This document shows, piece by piece, positions 1 through 8,448 of a stretch of 64,000 nt of DNA (positions are counted from its first letter, which is position 1; every line of letters begins with the position of its first letter). The notes beneath the pieces were generated by a model. It did no database searches, was not told where the DNA came from, and saw only the letters and a list, made by a program, of their open reading frames with translations. A program made the translations under genes and the position numbers. Source of the stretch: Streptomyces sp. SCSIO 75703 (GTDB lineage Bacteria > Actinomycetota > Actinomycetes > Streptomycetales > Streptomycetaceae). Where the stretch lies: NCBI RefSeq assembly GCF_036607905.1, contig NZ_CP144555.1, forward strand, positions 2,604,001 through 2,668,000. The letters run 5' to 3'.

Positions 1-1396
1 TGGAGCCGGAGAGCGACGGGTAGACGGTGAAGGCGTTGGCGATCTGCTCCACCGTCAGGTTGTTGTCGACGGCGATCGAGATGGGGTGGATGAGTTCCGA
101 GGCGCGCGGCGCGACGACGACGCCGCCGACCACGATCTCGGTGCCCGGCCGGCAGAAGATCTTGACGAAGCCGTCCCGGATGCCCTGCATCTTGGCGCGC
201 GGGTTGCGCAGCAGCGGCAGTTTGACGACCCGGGCGTCGATCCTGCCGGAGTCGACGTCGGCCTGGCTGTAGCCGACGGTGGCGATCTCGGGGTCGGTGA
301 AGACGTTCGCCGAGACGGTCTTGAGGTCGAGCGGGGCCACCGCGTCGCCGAGGAAGTGGTACATGGCGATGCGCCCCTGCATGGCGGCCACCGAGGCGAG
401 GGCGAAGACGCCGGTCACGTCGCCGGCCGCGTAGACGCCCGGGGCGGTGGTGCGCGAGACGCGGTCGGTGAGGATGTGCCCGGAGTCGCGCAGCCGCACC
501 CCGGCCTCCTCCAGGCCCATGCCCGCGCTGTTGGGGACGGCGCCGACGGCCATCAGGCAGTGCGAGCCGGTGATGACCCGCCCGTCGGCGAGGGCGACCT
601 CCACCCGGTCCCCGACCCGCTTGGCGGACTGGGCGCGGGAGCGGGCCATGACGTTCATGCCGCGGCGCCGGAAGACGTCCTCCAGGACGGCGGCGGCGTC
701 GGGGTCCTCGCCGGGCAGCACCCGGTCACGGGAGGAGACGAGGGTGACCTTGGAACCGAGCGCCTGGTAGGCGCCGGCGAACTCGGCGCCGGTCACGCCG
801 GAGCCGACCACGATGAGCTCCTCGGGCAGCTCGTCGAGGTCGTAGACCTGGGTCCAGTTGAGGATGCGCTCGCCGTCGGGGCGGGCGTCGGCCAGCTCGC
901 GCGGGTGCCCGCCGGTGGCGACGAGCACGGCGTCCGCGGTGAGGGTCTCCTCGCTGCCGTCGGCGGCCCGCACGACCACCTTGCGGGAGCCGTCGAGGGC
1001 CTGCATGCCCTCCAGCCGGCCGCGTCCGCGCATCACGCGCGCGCCCGCGCGGGTGACGGAGGCGGTGATGTCGTGGGACTGCGCCAGCGCGAGCCGTTTG
1101 ACCCGGCGGTTGACCTTGCCCAGGTCCACGCCGACCACGCGGGCGGCCCGCTCCAGGGGCGGCGTGTCGTCGGCGACGATGATGCCCAGCTCCTCGTAGG
1201 AGGAGTCGAAGGTGGTCATCACCTCCGCCGTGGCGATCAGGGTCTTGGACGGCACGCAGTCGGTCAGCACCGACGCCCCGCCCAGACCGTCGCAGTCGAC
1301 GACGGTCACCTCCGCGCCGAGCTGCGCGGCCACCAGCGCCGCTTCGTATCCGCCGGGTCCGCCACCGATGATCACGATCCGAGTCACGTACTCCAT
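1..1396 (-). CDS. lpdA: NAD(P)H-quinone dehydrogenase / flavoprotein disulfide reductase homologue (3' end outside window)
   Basis: Reading leftwards from ATG at 1396, about 465 codons are visible and the stop lies beyond the window. The N-terminus has an FAD Rossmann motif (GGGPGGYEA). A second nucleotide-binding segment (VVGSGVTGAEFAG) and an FAD-contact AAGDVTG segment follow, as in the lipoamide-dehydrogenase fold. The redox motif reads GGASVLTDCVPSKT: the first cysteine of the usual CxxxxC is Ser and only the second remains, so the classic disulfide cannot form. M. tuberculosis LpdA (Rv3303c), which sits in the same gene neighbourhood and reduces quinones, shares this loss. The role is therefore inferred as a cytosolic NAD(P)H-dependent quinone or dye reductase, not a true lipoamide dehydrogenase. 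It is divergent from the next gene across an 86-bp gap. A GTG three codons downstream is an alternative start. Confidence 0.9.
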   Translation of the reverse strand, partial: MEYVTRIVIIGGGPGGYEAALVAAQLGAEVTVVDCDGLGGASVLTDCVPSKTLIATAEVMTTFDSSYEELGIIVADDTPPLERAARVVGVDLGKVNRRVKRLALAQSHDITASVTRAGARVMRGRGRLEGMQALDGSRKVVVRAADGSEETLTADAVLVATGGHPRELADARPDGERILNWTQVYDLDELPEELIVVGSGVTGAEFAGAYQALGSKVTLVSSRDRVLPGEDPDAAAVLEDVFRRRGMNVMARSRAQSAKRVGDRVEVALADGRVITGSHCLMAVGAVPNSAGMGLEEAGVRLRDSGHILTDRVSRTTAPGVYAAGDVTGVFALASVAAMQGRIAMYHFLGDAVAPLDLKTVSANVFTDPEIATVGYSQADVDSGRIDARVVKLPLLRNPRAKMQGIRDGFVKIFCRPGTEIVVGGVVVAPRASELIHPISIAVDNNLTVEQIANAFTVYPSLSGS

Positions 1397-1482
1397 TGTC
1401 CCGCACCCCGCCGCGCCGAGCCGCCCGGGGGCACGTCCGTGACGGAAGTGGCCCCCGGGGCGCCCTGCCGTACGCTCGTGGC

Positions 1483-1920
1483 ATGTCGCTCTACGCCGCG
1501 TACGCCGGCAACCTCGACGCGCGGCTGATGACCCGCCGCGCCCCGCATTCGCCGCTGCGCGCCACCGGCTGGCTGAACGGGTGGCGGCTGACGTTCGGGG
1601 GCGAGCACATGGGCTGGGAGGGCGCGCTGGCGACCCTCGTCGAGGACCCCCTCTCCCAGGTCTTCGTCGCCCTCTACGACATCGCCCCGATGGACGAGGA
1701 GTCGCTGGACCGCTGGGAGGGCGTGGGCCTGGACATCTACCGGCGCACGCGCGTGCGCGTGCACACCCTGGACGGCGAGGACGGCGCCTGGACCTACGTC
1801 CTCAATGGCTACGAGGGCGGCCTGCCCTCGGCGCGCTACCTGGGCGAGGTGGCCGACGCGGCCGAGTCGGCGGGGGCGCCGCACGACTACGTGATGGAGC
1901 TGCGCAAGCGTCCCTGCTGA
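1483..1920 (+). CDS. Gamma-glutamylcyclotransferase-like protein
   Basis: 145 aa. The protein has the short GGCT/AIG2 fold pattern: an N-terminal YAAYAGNLD that would bind the gamma-glutamyl group, and an acidic [20 protein letters not shown] segment where the family's catalytic glutamate lies. The length is normal. The substrate is not known; in this family it can be a gamma-glutamyl amino acid or a related amine. I chose ATG 1483 because the protein aligns from there and because a TACGCT -10-like hexamer at 1471-1476 ends 6 nt before it, which suggests a leaderless mRNA. It is divergent from lpdA. Confidence 0.75.
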   Translation: MSLYAAYAGNLDARLMTRRAPHSPLRATGWLNGWRLTFGGEHMGWEGALATLVEDPLSQVFVALYDIAPMDEESLDRWEGVGLDIYRRTRVRVHTLDGEDGAWTYVLNGYEGGLPSARYLGEVADAAESAGAPHDYVMELRKRPC

Positions 1921-1974
1921 GGGGGCCCGCCGGAAACGACAAGACAACGATCGGTCACCGGCCCGCCCACACAT

Positions 1975-1986
1975 CTACGCGCGTAG
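1975..1986. promoter_or_regulatory. Operator palindrome CTACGCGCGTAG, PNP promoter
   Basis: Perfect 12-bp palindrome just upstream of a TACCCT -10-like hexamer (1999-2004). The hexamer ends 7 nt before the GTG start of the purine nucleoside phosphorylase gene. The same sequence lies upstream of deoC, add and the nucleoside ABC transporter, and a one-sided variant precedes both BMP lipoproteins. Inferred to be a repressor operator. The factor is unknown from this window; a DeoR-family gene next to lpdA in S. coelicolor (recollection) would be the first candidate. Confidence 0.75.
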
Positions 1987-2011
1987 GCAAAGACCGGCTA
2001 CCCTCGTCCGC

Positions 2012-2836
2012 GTGAACGCATCTCTTCTTCCGGACGACATCCAGGGCGACCCCTACGCCGCCGCCGACGCCGCCGCGGCCCGCCTGCGCGAACTCACCGG
2101 CGCCGAGACCCACGACGTCGCCCTCGTGATGGGCTCCGGCTGGGCACCGGCCGTGGACGCCCTGGGCGCCCCCGAGGCCGATCTCCAGGTCACCGAGCTG
2201 CCCGGCTTCCCGCCGCCGGCGGTCGAGGGGCACGGCGGCAGGATCCGCTCGTACGCCATCGGTGACAAGCGCGCGCTGGTCTTCCTCGGCCGCACCCACT
2301 ACTACGAGGGGCACGGGGTGGCGGCGGTCGCCCACGGCGTCCGCACGGCGGCGGCCGCGGGCGTCAAGTCGGTCGTCCTCACCAACGGCTGCGGCGGCCT
2401 GCGCGAGGGCATGCGCCCCGGCCAGCCGGTCCTGATCAGCGACCACATCAACCTCACGGCGGCCTCCCCCATCGTCGGCGCCAACTTCGTCGACCTCACC
2501 GACCTGTACTCCCCGCGCCTGCGCGCGCTGTGCAAGGAGGTCGACCCCACGCTGGAGGAGGGCGTCTACGCGCAGTTCCCCGGCCCGCACTACGAGACCC
2601 CGGCGGAGATCCGCATGGCCCGGGTGATCGGCGCGGACCTGGTGGGCATGTCGACGGTCCTGGAGGCCATCGCGGCGCGCGAGGCGGGCGCCGAGGTCCT
2701 GGGCATCTCCCTGGTGACCAACCTGGCGGCCGGCATGACGGGTGAACCCCTCAACCACGAGGAGGTCCTCCAGGCGGGCCGCGACTCCGCCACCCGCATG
2801 GGCGAACTCCTCGCCCGGCTCCTGGGCCGCCTGTAA
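2012..2836 (+). CDS. deoD: Purine-nucleoside phosphorylase (trimeric, PNP/MTAP family)
   Basis: 274 aa, normal for the trimeric PNP family. It converts purine (deoxy)nucleoside plus phosphate to base plus (deoxy)ribose-1-phosphate in the cytosol. Visible family motifs are the phosphate-loop [29 protein letters not shown], the signature [25 protein letters not shown], and VTNLAAG with the purine-contacting Asn. GTG 2012 is the first codon and probably the transcript 5' end, because the -10-like TACCCT ends 7 nt upstream. The symbol follows the M. tuberculosis name at the same locus (deoD); punA is used elsewhere for this family. The next plus-strand gene is a sugar-phosphate mutase that could use its product. 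The operator at 1975-1986 implies control with the other nucleoside genes. Confidence 0.93.
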   Translation: MNASLLPDDIQGDPYAAADAAAARLRELTGAETHDVALVMGSGWAPAVDALGAPEADLQVTELPGFPPPAVEGHGGRIRSYAIGDKRALVFLGRTHYYEGHGVAAVAHGVRTAAAAGVKSVVLTNGCGGLREGMRPGQPVLISDHINLTAASPIVGANFVDLTDLYSPRLRALCKEVDPTLEEGVYAQFPGPHYETPAEIRMARVIGADLVGMSTVLEAIAAREAGAEVLGISLVTNLAAGMTGEPLNHEEVLQAGRDSATRMGELLARLLGRL

Positions 2837-3212
2837 CCGGCGGCCCGCACCCGCGTACGGCGGCGAGGGCGTGCCGGGGTGGCGTCCGCCCGCGACGTGC
2901 GGCGCGCCGGCTCCGGCACCTCGGTGAACGGCGGATTCCGCGCCGCTCCGAGGACGGACGCCCCCGGCCCGGGCCCTCACGCCGCGCGCACCCCCCGTCT
3001 CGCGTGACCGCGCGGACGCGACCGGCGGCGACCCGCCGTCCCACGAGAGGGGCGGGACGGACCACCGCGGCCGGAGCCCCGACCACCCACCCGGTTCGCC
3101 CCCCGCACCCAACCCGTCGCAGGCGACGACGCGTACCCGCACCACCGCGGCACGCCGCCGCCCGCACCCCCGTACACGCGCCGCAGGCACCCCGCACGGA
3201 AGAGGCACCCGC
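2837..3212. other. Gene-free spacer between PNP and the mutase
   Basis: 376 bp of very C-rich sequence. I see no ORF with family character, no copy of the nucleoside operator and no strong hairpin. A purine-rich GGAAGAGG stretch a few bases before 3213 is the likely ribosome-binding site of the mutase. Confidence 0.6.
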
Positions 3213-4844
3213 ATGCAAGACGACCTCCTCGCACGCGCCCAGGCTTGGCTGGCCGAGGACCCCGACGCGGACACGCGCGCGGAACTCGCCCGGCTCCTCG
3301 ACGCCGAGGACCACGCCGAACTCGCCGCCCGTTTCGCCGGCACGCTCCAGTTCGGGACCGCGGGCCTGCGCGGCGAGCTGGGCGCGGGCCCCCTGCGCAT
3401 GAACCGCTCGGTGGTCATCCGCGCGGCGGCCGGTCTCGCCGCGTACCTGAGGAAGCGGGGACACGCCGGCGGCCTGGTCGTCATCGGCTACGACGCCCGC
3501 CACAAGTCCGCCGACTTCGCCCGGGACACCGCCGCGGTGATGACCGGTGCCGGCCTGCGCGCGGCGGTGCTGCCCCGCCCGCTGCCCACGCCTGTCCTGG
3601 CCTTCGCCATCCGGCACCTGGGTGCCGTGGCCGGCGTGGAGGTCACCGCCAGCCACAACCCGCCGAGGGACAACGGGTACAAGGTCTACCTGGGCGACGG
3701 TTCGCAGATCGTCCCGCCCGCCGACGCCGAGATCGCCGCCGAGATCGCCGCCGTCCGCGCGCTGGCGGACGTGCCCCGGCCGGACTCCGGCTGGGAGACG
3801 CTGGACGACGCGGTGACGGACGCCTACCTGGCCCGTACGGACGCCGTCCTCGCCGAGGGCTCTCCCCGCACCGCGCGGACGGTCTACACGGCGATGCACG
3901 GCGTCGGCAAGGACACCCTGCTCGCGGCCTTCGCCCGCGCCGGTTTCCCGGCACCGGAGCTGGTGGCGGAGCAGGCCGAGCCGGACCCGGACTTCCCGAC
4001 GGTCGCCTTCCCGAACCCGGAGGAGCCGGGCGCGATGGACCTCGCCTTCGCGCGGGCCCGCGCCACGGGGCCCGACCTGATCATCGCCAACGACCCGGAC
4101 GCGGACCGCTGCGCGGTGGCCGTGCCGGACGGCGGCGACTGGCGCATGCTGCGGGGCGACGAGGTCGGCGCGCTGCTCGCCGCGCACCTGGTGGCGCGCG
4201 GCGCGCGCGGCACGTTCGCGGAGTCGATCGTGTCGTCCTCGCTGCTCGGCCGGATCGCGGGCGCGGCGGGTCTGCCGCACGCCGAGACGCTGACCGGCTT
4301 CAAGTGGATCGCCCGTGTCGAGGGCCTGCGCTACGGCTACGAGGAGGCGCTCGGCTACTGCGTGGACCCGGAGGGGGTCCGCGACAAGGACGGCATCACC
4401 GCGGCGCTCCTGATCACGGAGCTGGCCTCGGTCCTCAAGGAGGCCGGGCGGACGCTGACGGACCTGCTGGACGACCTGGCGGTGGAGCACGGGCTGCACG
4501 CCACCGACCAGCTCGCGGTGCGGGTGGAGGACCTCTCGGTGATCGCCGAGGCGATGCGGCGCCTGCGGGAGCAGCCGCCCGCGAGGCTGGCCGGCCTGGA
4601 GGTGACGCGGGCGGAGGACCTGACGCGAGGCACCGGGACCCTGCCGCCGACGGACGGCCTGCGGTACACGCTGGAGGGGGCCCGGGTGATCGTCCGGCCG
4701 AGCGGTACGGAGCCGAAGCTGAAGTGCTACCTGGAGGCGGTCGTGCCGGTCGCGGACCACGCCGCCCTCCCGGACGCGCGCGTGCGGGCGGCGGAGCTGC
4801 TGGCGGCGCTCAAGCGGGACCTGTCGGCGGCGGCGGGCATCTGA
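3213..4844 (+). CDS. pmmB: Phospho-sugar mutase (phosphomannomutase / phosphopentomutase-type)
   Basis: 543 aa alpha-D-phosphohexomutase superfamily enzyme. The catalytic phosphoserine motif VTASHNPPRDNGYK (Ser about residue 147), the metal-binding loop DPDADR (about 294), the sugar-binding GDEVGALLA and the C-terminal phosphate-binding RPSGTEPK are all present, so the enzyme should be active. Length and the presence of LQFGTAGLRG near the N-terminus fit the long bacterial/PGM2-like group, which often acts on pentose phosphates. Placement between PNP and deoC suggests conversion of (deoxy)ribose-1-phosphate to the 5-phosphate. This is inference, and a phosphomannose or phosphoglucose role is also possible. 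The symbol follows Rv3308 in the matching mycobacterial neighbourhood. ATG 3213 has a good purine-rich RBS. Confidence 0.85.
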   Translation: MQDDLLARAQAWLAEDPDADTRAELARLLDAEDHAELAARFAGTLQFGTAGLRGELGAGPLRMNRSVVIRAAAGLAAYLRKRGHAGGLVVIGYDARHKSADFARDTAAVMTGAGLRAAVLPRPLPTPVLAFAIRHLGAVAGVEVTASHNPPRDNGYKVYLGDGSQIVPPADAEIAAEIAAVRALADVPRPDSGWETLDDAVTDAYLARTDAVLAEGSPRTARTVYTAMHGVGKDTLLAAFARAGFPAPELVAEQAEPDPDFPTVAFPNPEEPGAMDLAFARARATGPDLIIANDPDADRCAVAVPDGGDWRMLRGDEVGALLAAHLVARGARGTFAESIVSSSLLGRIAGAAGLPHAETLTGFKWIARVEGLRYGYEEALGYCVDPEGVRDKDGITAALLITELASVLKEAGRTLTDLLDDLAVEHGLHATDQLAVRVEDLSVIAEAMRRLREQPPARLAGLEVTRAEDLTRGTGTLPPTDGLRYTLEGARVIVRPSGTEPKLKCYLEAVVPVADHAALPDARVRAAELLAALKRDLSAAAGI

Positions 4845-4864
4845 GACGGCTCACCCGAACGCCA

Positions 4865-4899
4865 CGGTGGGGGTACCTCACACGGGGGTACCCCCACCG
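4865..4899. terminator. Hairpin terminator after the mutase gene
   Basis: A perfect 13-bp stem (arms 4865-4877 and 4887-4899) with a 9-nt loop lies 20 bp after the mutase stop. There is no U-tract, as is common in Streptomyces. The remaining 4900-5227 is C-rich spacer in which I see nothing else. Confidence 0.65.
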
Positions 4900-5227
4900 G
4901 GTGATTCCGGAGGGACGCCGGGCCCACCGGCCGGCTCGGCCCGCCCCGGCGGGAACCCGTACGGACCGCTCACCGCGGGCCGGGCCACCACGCGGCACGA
5001 CCGCCCCCGCGGAACCGGGCCGTCTCGCCCCGCCCCGGAACGGCACACGCTCACCGCGCCCGGCACAGCGCGCCGTACGGGCCGCTCCCGCCGGACGGGG
5101 GCACCACGGAAGCCGGACGCCCCACCACGGAACCGGGCCCTCACCCCCGCCCCGCCACGGGCCGCACCCGGCGGACCGGCGCCCGGAACGGCACGCTCAC
5201 CGCGCCCGGCCCGACGAGCGGGGCGGG

Positions 5228-5908
5228 TCACCCCAGCGCGAGCAGCGCCGCCAGGAGCACGGCGCCCGCCGCGGCCGGCGCGATGACCTCGTAGGCCCAG
5301 CGCACGGTGACCCCGCCGGAGGTTTCGGGGGCGCCCTCGTGCGCCGCCATGAGCTGCCGCAGTTCGTCGACGGCCCTGTCGCTCTCGGCCCGCTGCGGCC
5401 CGTCCGCGGTGGCGACGCCCGTGCCGCGGACGCCGCGTCCGCCGTACGCGCCCCGGCCGCTGGTGGTGCCCCCGCGGTTCTCCCCGGCGGTGCGCCGGGC
5501 CTCCTGGCGGGCGGCCTTGTTGCGGGCACGCAGGGAGACGGGGAGCGCCCAGAGCTGGTACTTGGTGCCGTCCTCGTCGACGACCTCGTTGGTGTAGCCG
5601 GAGCGCAGCGAGGCGACACGGCCCCAGGGCAGCACGATCACGCGGAACGGGTTGCGCACCCGCATCCGCTCGTCGTCGGCGAAGACGGCGGGCCGCACCG
5701 TGTAGGCGACGATGAGCGGCGTGAGGAAGAGCATCACGGCGACGGCCGTCCAGGGGGTGCGTCCCTCGCCGACGACGAGGGCGTCGATGCCGAGCCAGGC
5801 GACGAGGGCCAGCAGCAGGACGCCGCCGACGACGCCCGCGGGCGAGCGGTAGATCCGGTCCCGGGAGCCGGGTGCCGACGGCGGTGAGGGGTGCTGCGGG
5901 GTCGTCAT
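5228..5908 (-). CDS. PH-like domain membrane protein
   Basis: 226 aa. The N-terminal half has two hydrophobic segments (GVVGGVLLLALVAWLGIDAL and WTAVAVMLFLTPLIVAYTV). A short beta-rich domain follows with the pattern FADDERMRVRNPFRVIVLPWGRVASLRSGYTNEVV, typical of bacterial PH-like (bPH) domains, then a polar, charged linker and a C-terminal hydrophobic helix (VIAPAAAGAVLLAALLAL). The likely location is the membrane with the PH-like part in the cytosol; the function is unknown. It is divergent from deoC, with starts 87 bp apart around the operator at 5971, so the deoC regulator could also affect it. Confidence 0.75.
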   Translation of the reverse strand: MTTPQHPSPPSAPGSRDRIYRSPAGVVGGVLLLALVAWLGIDALVVGEGRTPWTAVAVMLFLTPLIVAYTVRPAVFADDERMRVRNPFRVIVLPWGRVASLRSGYTNEVVDEDGTKYQLWALPVSLRARNKAARQEARRTAGENRGGTTSGRGAYGGRGVRGTGVATADGPQRAESDRAVDELRQLMAAHEGAPETSGGVTVRWAYEVIAPAAAGAVLLAALLALG

Positions 5909-5960
5909 GGTGCCGATTGTGCACGACGCCCCCGGGGGCGTCGGAAGGCGGACCGGGGAC

Positions 5961-5989
5961 TGTACAGCCGCTACGCGCGTAGATATGCT
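5961..5989 (+). promoter_or_regulatory. deoC promoter with operator CTACGCGCGTAG in the spacer
   Basis: The -35-like TGTACA (5961-5966) and the -10-like TATGCT (5984-5989) are 17 bp apart. The perfect palindrome CTACGCGCGTAG (5971-5982) lies wholly between them, a position that fits repression by blocking polymerase. The -10 ends 6 nt before GTG 5996, so the deoC transcript is probably leaderless. Confidence 0.75.
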
Positions 5990-5995
5990 CGCCTG

Positions 5996-6991
5996 GTGAC
6001 CATGCCCACCACTGCACCCGCTGCACCCGCACCCGATGCCTCCGCCGCGTCCGCCCCCGGACTCGCGGACGTCACCGCGTCCGACAGCACGCTGCGCCGC
6101 TTCCTCCACGGGCTGCCCGGCGTCGACGCGGTCGGCCTGGAGGCGCGTGCCGCCTCGCTCGGCACCCGTTCCATCAAGACCACCGCGAAGGCGTACGCCC
6201 TCGACCTGGCCATCTCGATGGTCGACCTGACGACGCTGGAAGGCGCGGACACCCCGGGCAAGGTCCGGGCGCTGGGCGCCAAGGCGGTCCGCCCCGACCC
6301 GACCGACCGCGCGACCCCCTCGACGGCTGCGGTCTGCGTGTATCCCGACATGGTGCCCTTCGCCAGGGAGGCGGTGGCCGGCTCCGGCGTCAAGGTCGCC
6401 TCGGTCGCCACGGCGTTCCCGGCGGGCCGCGCCTCGATGGCCGTGAAGCTGGCCGACGTGCGCGAGGCCGTGGCGGCGGGCGCCGACGAGGTCGACATGG
6501 TCATCGACCGGGGCGCGTTCCTCGCGGGGGACTACCTCAAGGTCCACGACGAGATCACCGCCGTGAAGGAGGCGTGCGGCGCCTCCGCCCGGCTCAAGGT
6601 GATCTTCGAGACGGGCGAGCTGTCGACGTACGACAACATCCGCCGGGCGAGTTGGCTCGGGATGCTGGCGGGGGCGGACTTCATCAAGACCTCCACCGGC
6701 AAGGTGGCGGTGAACGCGACCCCGGCCAACACGCTGCTCATGCTGGAGGCGGTCCGCGACTTCCGCGCGCAGACGGGCGTGCAGGTCGGTGTGAAGCCGG
6801 CCGGCGGCATCCGCACCGCGAAGGACGCGATCAAGTTCCTCGTCCTGGTCAACGAGACGGCGGGCGAGGACTGGCTGGACAACCACTGGTTCCGCTTCGG
6901 CGCGTCCTCCCTGCTGAACGATCTGCTGATGCAGCGCCAGAAGCTGGCCACGGGCCGCTACTCCGGCCCCGACTACGTGACGGTGGACTGA
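5996..6991 (+). CDS. deoC: Deoxyribose-phosphate aldolase
   Basis: 331 aa. Cytosolic class I aldolase that cleaves 2-deoxyribose-5-phosphate to glyceraldehyde-3-phosphate and acetaldehyde. The Schiff-base lysine sits in FIKTSTGK (Lys about 231). The second essential lysine is in VGVKPAGGI (about 267), and the catalytic Asp in DEVDMVID (about 167). It is longer than E. coli DeoC because of an Ala/Pro-rich N-terminal stretch of about 30 residues, usual in actinobacteria. GTG 5996 or ATG 6002 could start it; the promoter position favours 5996 as a leaderless start. An ALDH gene follows after 5 bp and could oxidise the acetaldehyde. Controlled by the operator at 5971-5982. Confidence 0.95.
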   Translation: MTMPTTAPAAPAPDASAASAPGLADVTASDSTLRRFLHGLPGVDAVGLEARAASLGTRSIKTTAKAYALDLAISMVDLTTLEGADTPGKVRALGAKAVRPDPTDRATPSTAAVCVYPDMVPFAREAVAGSGVKVASVATAFPAGRASMAVKLADVREAVAAGADEVDMVIDRGAFLAGDYLKVHDEITAVKEACGASARLKVIFETGELSTYDNIRRASWLGMLAGADFIKTSTGKVAVNATPANTLLMLEAVRDFRAQTGVQVGVKPAGGIRTAKDAIKFLVLVNETAGEDWLDNHWFRFGASSLLNDLLMQRQKLATGRYSGPDYVTVD

Positions 6992-6996
6992 CCCCC

Positions 6997-8448
6997 ATGA
7001 CCATGGAAAAGCGGACATCCGCATTCGAGTACGCACCGGCCCCGGAGTCCCGCGCGGTCGTCGACATCGCCCCGTCCTACGGCCTGTTCATCGACGGGGA
7101 GTTCGCCGAGGCGGCCGACGGCAAGGTCTTCAAGACGGTCTCCCCCGCCACCGAGGAGGTCCTCTCCGAGGTCGCGGAGGCCGGCGAGGCGGACGTGGAC
7201 CGGGCGGTCCGGGCCGCGCGCAAGGCGTTCGAGACGTGGCCGGCGCTGCCGGGCGCGGAGCGCGCCAAGTACCTGTTCCGGATCGCGCGGATCATCCAGG
7301 AGCGCGGCCGTGAGCTGGCGGTCCTGGAGACGCTGGACAACGGCAAGCCGATCCGGGAGACCCGCGACGCGGACCTGCCGCTGGTCGCGGCGCACTTCTT
7401 CTACCACGCGGGCTGGGCCGACAAGCTCTCGCACGCCGGGTACGGTCCCGACCCGCGGCCGCTGGGCGTGGCGGGCCAGGTCATCCCGTGGAACTTCCCG
7501 TTGCTGATGCTGGCGTGGAAGGTCGCCCCGGCGCTGGCCACCGGCAACACGGTGGTGCTGAAGCCGGCCGAGACGACGCCGCTGTCGGCGCTCTTCTTCG
7601 CGGACGTCTGCCGTCAGGCGGGCCTGCCCAAGGGCGTCGTCAACATCGTGACCGGCGACGGCCGGGCCGGGGCGGCGCTGGTGGCGCACCCCGGTGTGGA
7701 CAAGGTGGCGTTCACCGGGTCGACGGCGGTCGGCAAGCAGATCGCGCGCACGGTCGCCGGCACCCGCAAGAAGCTCACGCTGGAGCTGGGCGGGAAGGGC
7801 GCCAACATCGTCTTCGACGACGCCCCGCTCGACCAGGCCGTCGAGGGCATCGTCAACGGCATCTTCTTCAACCAGGGCCAGGTCTGCTGCGCGGGTTCCC
7901 GCCTGCTGGTGCAGGAGTCGGTGCACGACGAGGTTCTGGACGCGCTCAAGCGCCGCGTCTCCACGCTGCGCCTGGGCGATCCGCTGGACAAGAACACGGA
8001 CATCGGCGCCATCAACTCGGCGCAGCAGCTCGCCCGCATCACCGAACTCGCGGACCGCGGCGAGGCGGAGGGCGCCGAGCGCTGGTCTCCGGCGTGCGAA
8101 CTGCCGGAACAGGGCTACTGGTTCGCGCCGACGCTGTTCACCAACGTGACGCAGGCGCACACGGTCGCCCGGGACGAGATCTTCGGCCCGGTCCTGTCCG
8201 TGCTCACCTTCCGCACGCCGGACGAGGCCGTCGCCAAGGCCAACAACACGCCGTACGGCCTGTCGGCGGGCATCTGGACGGAGAAGGGCTCGCGCATCCT
8301 CGCGGTGGCGAACAGGCTCCGGGCGGGTGTCGTCTGGTCCAACACGTTCAACAAGTTCGACCCGACCTCGCCGTTCGGCGGCTACAAGGAGTCGGGCTTC
8401 GGCCGCGAGGGCGGCCGTCACGGTCTGGAGGCGTACCTCGATGTCTGA
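6997..8448 (+). CDS. NAD-dependent aldehyde dehydrogenase, catalytic partner
   Basis: 483 aa, full-length ALDH. The NAD-binding segment FTGSTAVGK, the general-base Glu in LELGGKGANIVFDDA and the nucleophile Cys in NQGQVCCAGS (Cys about 297) are all present. It lies 5 bp after deoC and overlaps the next gene by 8 bp, so the three are almost certainly one operon. Oxidation of acetaldehyde released by DeoC is the natural inference, but the substrate is not shown by sequence. ATG 6997 and ATG 7003 are both possible starts. Together with the truncated neighbour it resembles the two-domain ALDH16 family split into two genes. Confidence 0.88.
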   Translation: MTMEKRTSAFEYAPAPESRAVVDIAPSYGLFIDGEFAEAADGKVFKTVSPATEEVLSEVAEAGEADVDRAVRAARKAFETWPALPGAERAKYLFRIARIIQERGRELAVLETLDNGKPIRETRDADLPLVAAHFFYHAGWADKLSHAGYGPDPRPLGVAGQVIPWNFPLLMLAWKVAPALATGNTVVLKPAETTPLSALFFADVCRQAGLPKGVVNIVTGDGRAGAALVAHPGVDKVAFTGSTAVGKQIARTVAGTRKKLTLELGGKGANIVFDDAPLDQAVEGIVNGIFFNQGQVCCAGSRLLVQESVHDEVLDALKRRVSTLRLGDPLDKNTDIGAINSAQQLARITELADRGEAEGAERWSPACELPEQGYWFAPTLFTNVTQAHTVARDEIFGPVLSVLTFRTPDEAVAKANNTPYGLSAGIWTEKGSRILAVANRLRAGVVWSNTFNKFDPTSPFGGYKESGFGREGGRHGLEAYLDV

